From: Neostapfia colusana
Taxonomy: Eukaryota; Streptophyta; Magnoliopsida; Poales; Poaceae
Length of the DNA stretch: 64,000 nucleotides
Direction: 5' to 3'
Assembly: GCA_030760725.1 (NCBI GenBank)
Contig: JASWHV010000008.1
Span: forward strand, 51,807,671-51,871,670
Under the pieces are notes generated by a model, which worked only from the letters and a program-made list of their open reading frames with translations, searched no databases and was not told the origin of the DNA. Of the stretch, positions 55,924-64,000 are shown one piece after another. Numbering within the stretch: position 1 is the first letter of the stretch; each line of letters begins with the position of its first letter. The position numbers were made by a program, and so were the translations under genes.

Positions 55924-58725
55924 TATCATGGTTAACTTTCCATGGGGCTGTTCTGGACATCAAGAACATGAGTGTTCATTTGGACTCTCCACTTCACGGG
56001 TGTCATACGTGTATCGGCAAAGCTGTTTCCAAAGTCCCGGAAGTATGTAATGTCGAACCTTGCAAGTTAGAAGACATTCGTAGTCTGTGAATACCCGGAT
56101 GTGTTTCCTGAAGATCTTCATGGATTACCACCTAAGCGTGAGGTGGAATTCAAAATAGAATTGATACAGGGAACCACGCCGATCTCTCGGAGACCATACA
56201 AAATGGCTCCGAATGAATTAGCTGAATTGAAGGAGCAACTAAAAGATCTGATGGACAAGGGGTTTACTGGTCCAAGTTCATCACCATGGGGTTGCTCGGC
56301 TTTATTTGTAAAGAAGAAGGATGAGACGCTGAGGCTATGCGTCGACTATTGTACGTTAAATGCTGTGACGATAAAGAACAAGTATCCACTACCCAGAATT
56401 GATATTCTCTTTGATCAACTAGTTGGTGATAAAGTCTTCTCCAATATGGACTTAAGGTCGGGATATCATCAAATCAAGATTCGAGCGGAGGATATCTCGA
56501 AAACAGCATTCTCGACAAAATATGGACTCTATGAGTATCTTGTCATGTCATTTGGGTTGACCAATGCTCCGGCTCACTTTATGTATCTTATGAACTTGGT
56601 GTTCATGCCGGAGTTGGATCAGTTCATCGTGGTATTCATCGACAATATCTTGGTCTACTCCAAATAAGAGGAGGAACACGCTAAACATTTGCATATTGTG
56701 CTCCAACGATTGAGAGATCACAAGCTTTATGCAAAGTTTAGTAAATGTGAATTCTGGATCAACCAAGTGCCATTTCTTGGACACATTATTTCAGCGGAAG
56801 GCATTGCTGTTGATCAGGGCAAGATTGAACAAGTGCTGAAATGGAAGTCTCCAACCTCAGTCCATTAAGTTCATAGCTTCTTAGGTTTGGCGGGATATTA
56901 TCGGAGGTTCATCCCGAGCTTCTCAAAAATCTCTAAACCTATGACGGAGCTACTGAAAAAGGGCATAAAATATGATTGGAGCAAGCAATGTGAGGAAGCT
57001 TTTCAAGCGTTGGTGAAACACTTCACAACAGCCCCGATTTTAGCTCAATCGGATACCACCAAGCCCTTCGATGTTTACTGTGATGCGTCCGGCATTGGAC
57101 TTGGGTGTGTACTCATGCAAGGAGGACAATTGGTCGCATATGGATCACGGCAGTTACAGAATCATGAACAACATTATCCAACTCATGATCTCGAGCTTGC
57201 TGCCATGGTATTAGCTTTGAAGATGTGGAGACACTACCTATTGGGAAATCTAGTTCATCTCTACACCGATCACAAAAGCTTGAACTACATATTCACTCAA
57301 ATAGAGTTGAATATGCGACAACGGCTATGGTTGGAGCTGATCAAGGACTACGAGATTGAAATTAATTATCATCCGGGCAAGGCAAATGTGGTTGCCGATG
57401 CACTCAGCTGGAAATCTCATATTCATAATCTGACCATTACGCCGATAGAAGAGGAAGAACCGAGTCTCTACTTGGTTCCATATGAAGCTCTACATAATCT
57501 AGTTCTCATACCCACATTAAAATAGGAGGTTATGAAAGGTCAAAAGCGAGACAAGGGCATGTCTCATATTTAAAGAAGATTGAAGAACGGGGAAATTAAA
57601 TGTTTTCGGTTAGATGATGAAGATACCTTATGGTTCAAGGACCGTATAGTTGTACCCCGTGATATGAAGCTGCGGAAGAAAATTTTGGATGAAGCTCATT
57701 TGTCCAAATTTTCCATTCATCTGAGCAGCAATAAAATGTACCAAGACCTCCGGAAGAAGTTTTGGTGGACACGTATGAAACGTGAAGTTGCAAAGTACAT
57801 TTCAGAATGTGATACATGTCGAAGAATTAAGGCCGACCATGTGAAGATGTCAGGCCTGCTGCAACCACTGCAAATACCGGCATGGAAGTGGGAAGACTTG
57901 CGTATGGATTTCATCGTCGGGTTGCCAATGACCTCCCACAACCATGATTCGACTTGGGTAATCATTGACCGGTTAACCAAATCAGCATGCTTCATCCCTG
58001 TGCATACCAGCTACACCGCCAAGCAGTATGCGGAGTTGTACATAGCACGAATCTTGTGCTTGCATGGAGTTCCCCATACCATTGTGTCCGACAGAGGATC
58101 ACTGTTTGTAGCCCATTTCTGGGAGCAGCTACATGCATCCTTGGGAACCAAATTGATTCGAAGCTCCGCGTATCACCCTCAAACCGACGGGCAAACTGAC
58201 AGGATGAATCAAATACTTGAAGATATGCTAAGAGTGTGTGCCATCCACCACGGTAAGAGCTGGGATGATCACTTACCGTTGGCGGAGTTCTTGTATAACA
58301 ACGGTTATCAAACGAGCATCAAAATGGCACCTTATGAAGTTCTCTACGACCGGAAGTGCCGCACACCCTTGAACTGGTGTGAATCTGGCGAGAGAGTTAT
58401 TTACAGGATTGATCTCGTAAATGAAGCAGAAGAGCGGGTAAGGCTTATTCAAGCAAATCTCGTAAATGCGGATAAGGGACGTCGTCCTCTGAACTTTCAA
58501 GTTGGAGACCACGTATATCTCTACGTATCTCCCATGAAGGGAATTCACCGATTTGGAGTGGAAGGAAAATTAGCTCCGCGTTTTATCGGTCCCTGTTCCA
58601 TCATCGAAAGATGTTGAACCGTGGCATACCATTTAGAGTTACCGGAAGCCTTAGCCGGAGTTCATAACATCGTCCACATATCTCAGCCGTGGAAGTGTTT
58701 GAAAGTTCCAACGGGAATTCTCACG
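55924..58725 (+). pseudogene. pol: pol segment inside the X+ LTR: protease end to integrase C-terminal module
   Basis: Starts within the last part of protease (MVNFPWG... where X- has SWLTFHKVV). From 56101 it keeps one reading frame for 2.6 kb. RT: SGYHQIKI and FIDN (FIDD expected, AAT codon near 56644). RNase H: YCDASG, DLELAAM, LYTDHKSLNYIF. Integrase: CDTCRRI, MDFIVGLP, SDRGSLF, the Glu in QILED, then the VYLYVSPMKGIHRFG module. Stops: TAA 56665-56667, about 56866, 57523-57525, about 57571, and TGA 58615-58617. A small in-frame gap near 58460 shortens the connector. It ends at KVPTGILT, just before the chromodomain. Confidence 0.88.
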
Positions 58726-61543
58726 AATCGCAAGATAAGAGTCTTGTACATGGCTCCCTAGGTCGTGGCGATGCTGTAGGAGCTAACCGAAGCAAGTTTG
58801 GGGCACCACAGAGTCCTCGCGACGTCGCCGGAGTTGCCACAGAGGCTGTCGCCGTCGCGGAGCTATTTCTGGTGGTTGCTGGTCGGCGCCAAGGGTAGCA
58901 ACATGTTCCTCGCATAAAATAACGTAGAGGTGGCGAGATTTGGGAAGTTTCGGGCACCGGAACGCCCTCCCGGCGAGCTCTCCGGCGAGATCGGCAGCGG
59001 GCCGGCGCGGGAGGTGGGAAATAGACGAAGACTGGGGCTGGCCCGCAAGTCAGTGGCTGTTTTGGGGAAAATGGGATTTTCTGTGCACCATATCAGTCTT
59101 CGGCTGTGCGGGACTAAACGCTGTGGCCCCGTGTGGTTTGCCCGATGGAGTGACACGTAGCCCTGGTCCCACAGTCAGAGATTTAAATTTTCCCCGGTTG
59201 ATTTGAATTCCAGATTTTCCCCAACATTTAGAACCTCATAACTTTTGCTAGAAAGATCCAAATTGGGTGATTCAAATTGGCTTAGATTCATCTTGGAAAT
59301 ATCTACCCAAATGTGCATCCCAATTTGTATGAAAGTCATTAATTAACTCTGTAAAATGCTTTAAAGCTTTTCAGCAAAAGAATTTTAAAGGGAGTTTGGT
59401 TCATCCAAAAATCCTCAAATTTTTCCAGAATAATCTTTAGGATGTTAGTGAACTCCTGTAAAGGTTTCAGATCATTTGGAGTTGATTTTATTATGAGAGT
59501 TCAGAGTTTAAGTTGCTGTGTTCAAATGAATACAGAAACATTTTCAGAGAATTTCCAAAACTTGGAAATTCAGTTCTGGACAATTCCTAGTTCCCAAATT
59601 CCTAGGAAATTTCATGCATGCTCCCTAAGCTATGTTTGAAATTGTGGTTCACTTGAATTTGCATGAAAGTGCAAATTTATTCAGAATTAATTCTTTTTGC
59701 TTAATTGCTTAGAGAATTGTTCTGAATAAACCACTCAGTGAAACATGCTAATATTTGGTCCAGATGACTTTCTTGTGACAAGGAACTCACAAGAAAATTT
59801 TCAGATCCATTGGAGCTGTGGATCACCACTGTTCTGTTTAACATTTTTAGGTGATCAAAACATAAGTGGGGAAAAACATTTAGCACTTGATCATATTGAT
59901 TAATCCAAACCCAAACCTAAGCACCAGTGTCATTTTAAATTCTTAAACAGAGTTCTGGTTTTAAACTTGTCATTTGACTTCATAGCAAAATCTTTACAAT
60001 TAAATACATATGCATATTCATAACGTGTAGCATCTACGTGAAGATTGCGAAGCAATCGAAGTGGAGATCAAAGAGGGACGAAAGCGAGTGATCAAGCCTC
60101 AAGTGGTCTTCACTAACTGAATAGATACTTAGTCACCTGCAAAACCAAGGCAAGCTCCGGTTTGCATCTAGTTATTTTATAAAGTTTTACTTTGTTCACT
60201 ATTATGGTTTAGAGTTTGTATGTGCATTAAGTTAGGACTCATTTATACTCCAACTGCATGACCAAATAAGCCCTCGAGTCCAAGGTAGAAGACGTATCCC
60301 AGCTGTAGAATAGTGCTGTGCTAATTAGGCTATGACATCCAGTAGAAGTCGAGTAGTTGGAATCTACTCGCGAGTTATAGTCGGGATCACACGGGTATGG
60401 TTTAAAGAGGCAAACTAAAGTTTATGTTTCCAAAGATGAGACCGGGCAGGAGTGTTAGGCAGCGACAAGACAAGGTCTTGGTCGAGTAGCTCTGCCTGTG
60501 TCGGTTAAGGACTGATCCGTGTGCGGCCCTGCTGAGCAAGTATTGAGTTGTGTACCGGATGCTTACTGCTATATGGGACCCAAGAAACCGATGTACCAGG
60601 TTAACTGGATTGTAGAGGCATACCACATCGTCTCGTTAGACCTATGAGCCTGAGACTGCGTGATTGTTCTACAGTCGGTGTCCTGCAAAAGGTTGCCACA
60701 TACGACGTAATGAAGGATGCCCGATTTGGGTCTTCAGAGGCAGGCGTATGTGTCAAGTTATCCGGGTTGTCTTTGATTCGAATCACCGTCCCTCGCGGAT
60801 ATGAGTACCGCTTGCTCACTGTGTTGTGACATAGTTAGCAAGTTGTGTGATAACAGTTTGCAAGTTTTAATTGCTGTTATGATAATTCGAATTGCATGAA
60901 AACCATGGATGAAGTAGTGATAGAGCAAATTAAAGTTATTTTCCACCTTGGGACAAGTAACATTGGAATGAAGCGTTTCTTGTTTGATTGTGGATTTCCA
61001 ATGTTGCTCGGCGCAAGGTAACTACTATGATGTCTAAAATCTGAAAGTTAAGGATGAGTGTGTAGGCGAGTCTTTATGCAACTTATATGTTTATGTCGTA
61101 AGTTACCTTCATGTAGAGTTGCATGCTTTAGGAGAGACAAAGTCTTGCTGAGCCTTTGTGCTCACTCTTTCTATATGAGTGGTTTTGCAGGTTAACATCG
61201 ACGCTTATAAAGAAGGTTGTCCGGTAAGACTCGGAGACTTCTGAGTCATGTAACACATGGAGGACCCAGCTGCTGCAATGTCTTCGTGTTGCTAGCGAGA
61301 GGAGTCCGTGGGCTGGACCTCTTCTCGAGTGCTCAGTAGTTATTCGACGTAACTTGATGGTAGTCTTCCACTGTAGATATTTGATGTAAATTATTTACAA
61401 AGAACATTTGTAAGCTTCCGCTTTTGATTTATGTAATACAGTTTTCCTTATATGTGTGCTGTTGGGTGCCGCATGACACAACACCACCCAATGCGATTCC
61501 GGGCGAGCGGCATGGCCCTGTGACATGGGTCAGGTCCCTCTCA
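58726..61543 (+). repeat. X+ LTR, last 2.8 kb
   Basis: Aligns to the X- LTR from about 50700 to its end (for example 59170-60030 against 50240-49320). Hairpin TGAGC/GCTCA at 61149-61164. Ends GGTCCCTCTCA. A short CATGGCCCTGTGACATGGG insertion near the end is absent from X-. Confidence 0.85.
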
Positions 61544-61546
61544 GCG

Positions 61547-61559
61547 TAGTATCAGAGCC
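61547..61559 (+). other. primer-binding site of X+
   Basis: TAGTATCAGAGCC, 3 nt after the LTR end, with the same one-base mismatch as elements A and Tekay-like. Confidence 0.85.
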
Positions 61560-63080
61560 GCATTGGTAACAACGCACGGAATAAGGATCGTATTACGACA
61601 AAAACTTAGGATACGGTGAGGATACGGTATTAGGCCCACATAAGGACTACTATATTAGTCTAATATGAAGGTGGCAACCTCACTTATGTGCTATGTCGGA
61701 AAATCATGCATCTCGGGACGTTCTATGTCTTGGGGTGTGCACGTAAGCGCTGTCCACCAGTGCGCACAAGCTGAAGGGTGGAGCCTCACGGGTGGCAGGT
61801 AACCCGGCCAGCTTTGGTATCCTCTACGACTCTTCATATCTTTAGGGTATTCGACCAACACCTTTCCCTAGTGTGCTATGGGCAAGTATGGGAGAACTCA
61901 TCACGTGGTTAGTAACATGAACAGGTAGCTCAAGGCTTGTTTGGCTTGAGAACAACTGTGCGAGTGATGACGGACGGGTGTACGAACTGTATTGGGACCG
62001 GGTTCGGTGTGCATCCGAACCTGATGATCGTGTGTCATTTATGCAGGTTTAACCACGAAACCGTAGTACGAGTAGAACAAGTTTGCGAGTGACCGTCTTA
62101 GTGCCACCGATAATACGGATATGTCGGTATAATCCGGTTAGGATTTTCTTTGGTGAGGCTACGTAGTACCGACATGATTCTTATGGTGCATTGACACCGT
62201 ATTACACTTAATAACCTATTCCCTATGAAGAAATGATTCATGAACTAACTTTCAACTAAAAATGGGTTTGAAACAAATATTAGTTACTGAACTCTTATTT
62301 TAAGCTAAGATTCAAATGAGAGAATGATTAGGCTTCTAAGATTTCAAAAACAGAGTGCTCCGTTTCTGGTAGGAATTCTTGCTGGACTTTGACAGAGCAT
62401 AACTCTGAGTAGATTTACCCAATTAAGGTGTATGATACAGTTCTAGAAATAATTTTTAAGTGCTCTACAACTTATCTGTAGACCTCCAGAGCAAAATCAC
62501 ACGTTGAGTTGGTGAAAAGTCCAGTTGAAGGCAAACTTTCCAGAACCAAGACAGCAGAAGAACCTCTCTGTACCTTTCTGTTTTTAAACCATAACTTTCG
62601 GTAGAAAAATCCTTAAGGAGTCTATTATACACCATTGGAAAGGTTATGAAATGTTGAACATTGTTGTAGTTCAAAGCTTGCTCAGATTCTTATTGTATTT
62701 GTATATACAACTGTGATAAAGATAGCCACATACGAAGGAGATGCTGTCAAATTTTATACAGGAATTCTGTCAACTTTGGAAAATCTATAACTTTTGATCC
62801 AGGGATGATCTGAAGTATGAATAAGCATTGGAAAGATACTGAAGTTTACTAAAACTTTGGTATTGAAAGCAAGTCAAGAACCTGTAGTTAACTTGAGTAA
62901 ATTTTGGAGTTTGTGTGAACTGGTCAGGGTAGTCAAGCTGATTAGTTTAGCGTACTTAAGATTTGTCTAAACATGAATGTGGTTATGCTTTCATAAAGTT
63001 CACGACATATTCATGTTTTACTTATCTTTACTTACTGCTGGGATAGAATTTTGATTGACTCAAAATTTGTTTCATGCAGT
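61560..63080 (+). other. X+ leader
   Basis: 1.5 kb, non-coding, homologous to the X- and A leaders. It ends TTTCATGCAGT before ATG 63081. Confidence 0.75.
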
Positions 63081-63980
63081 ATGGTACGTGCACATTCTCA
63101 AATGGAGCTTGGAGGTTCGAGTCGAGGTGGGAATGACTCGACTTCATCACAAGAGCCATCGCCAACCGGATTGGCCGAAATTATGGAGAAGGTGAATGAA
63201 ACTCTCCAAACTCTAGTTAAGCAAGTAATAAATAGAGAAGCTCAACATCACATGCCAACCCCGAGCACTTATCTGGATTTCTTGGCGACACAACCGCCGG
63301 TATTTTCCGAAGCGGCTGACCATTGTGAAGCAACTCACTGGTTACGTGTCATTGGGTCTAAGTTTGGGTTGATTCAATGTGGCGACTTCCAGAAGACTCT
63401 ATTTGCCACTCAGCAGCTTCACGGCTTTGCTGGAGCCTGGTGGGCAGAATACCTTGCTTTCCAACCAGAAAGACATCGTGTCACGTGGACGGAGTTCATG
63501 ATGCATTTCGTGCTTGTTTCGTTCCTGCGGGCATAATGCAAACAAGTATTGATTAATTCTTGAATCTAAAACAAGGGGAAATAAGTGTTATTAAGTATGC
63601 GAAGGAATTTAATTGCCTGGCTCAATATGTTCCTGATTATGTGAAATCACCAGCCATGAAGGGTTATCATTTTTACCGAGGGCTGACTGCTAGGCTGCGA
63701 TGTGAGTTGGCTCAAGTTAGCCAAAAGAATTTTGATGAGTTTGTTAGATGTGCTATCACTCAGAAATATTATTCCAACCTCTACCTTAAAGAAAAGAGAG
63801 AGAGGTACTCATCACAGGATGAATGCGATCATCTGCCTCAGAAGTATCGGTTGGTAATCCGTTCACCTTCCGGTCGAGAGGTTCCTCAAAAGGAGCAGCC
63901 ATTCTTGGAGTATGACGACTCTTATACTCCACAGAGGTTCTATTTACCTCCACCGCAGCAACAACATATTTCTCGTGCAC
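63081..63980 (+). pseudogene. gag: X+ gag, frameshifted, truncated by the window edge
   Basis: ATG 63081 gives MVRAHSQMELGGSSRGG, as in X-. The gag domain is readable (HWLRVIGSKFGLIQC, AWWAEYLAFQPERHRVTW). A one-base loss near 63497 relative to X- shifts the frame, and the old frame stops at 63534-63536. The true frame continues with a TAA near 63555, then MKGYHFYRGLTARL and the Pro/Gln-rich tail to the right edge. Protease would lie beyond the window. Confidence 0.87.
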
Positions 63981-64000
63981 CTCAGTATCAACAATGTGCA

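Larger units (their letters stand above)
54698..63980 (+). mobile_element. X+: plus-strand chromovirus, runs off the right edge
   Basis: An LTR (54698-61543) that contains a pol segment, then PBS, leader and gag. It is the same family as X- but opposite in orientation, so the two LTRs are head to head with 2.77 kb between. ACACC at 54693-54697 is the left target-site candidate; the other end is outside the window. Confidence 0.82.

Overview
This 64-kb window looks like intergenic heterochromatin of a large plant genome, most likely a grass (Poaceae). I see no cellular protein-coding gene, tRNA, rRNA or CRISPR array. Almost every base can be assigned to LTR retrotransposons nested inside one another. 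The grass assignment is inferred from the mix: chromoviruses with 3-4 kb GC-rich LTRs, one carrying an extra upstream ORF, and a Sirevirus-like copia element with palindromic LTR repeats and several polypurine tracts.

Layout. (1) Positions 1-17057 are the 3' part of a Sirevirus-like Ty1/copia element: the last pol codons (3-122), a palindrome-bearing spacer, a broken accessory ORF (13609-15087), polypurine tracts and a 1.57-kb 3' LTR (15484-17057). Its spacer is interrupted by a complete Ty3/gypsy Tekay/Del-like chromovirus (927-13454, TSD GGTCT) with 3.3-3.4 kb LTRs, a leader orf0, gag and a 1087-codon pol frame. (2) The copia element itself sits inside the reverse transcriptase of an older gypsy chromovirus, here called G1 (17058-20278, resuming at 41139-41305). 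(3) The G1 3' LTR is split by a second chromovirus, element A (20279-41138). Its leader carries a complete third element, B (23747-31255, TSD CTTCA, both LTRs 919 bp), whose pol frame runs into its own 3' LTR. (4) From 41306 a further LTR, H, is broken by a minus-strand element X- (42626-about 52380) and then by a plus-strand relative, X+ (54698 to the right edge). The X- and X+ LTRs face away from each other. The X+ LTR contains a 2.8-kb pol segment in its middle.

All coding regions are damaged by stops, frameshifts, deletions or lost catalytic residues, so none of these copies looks autonomous as read. Their products would be structural Gag, protease, reverse transcriptase/RNase H and integrase, with a chromodomain in most of the chromoviruses.

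The most interesting signals are non-coding. A hairpin with compensatory base changes recurs in the 3' part of the LTRs of several families. The Tekay/Del-like LTR has candidate leader-intron splice sites. A 66-bp palindromic tandem array lies in the copia LTR. A templated filler marks a 1.2-kb LTR deletion. I found no new gene system. Positions of nested boundaries without a target-site duplication are approximate to within a few tens of bases.
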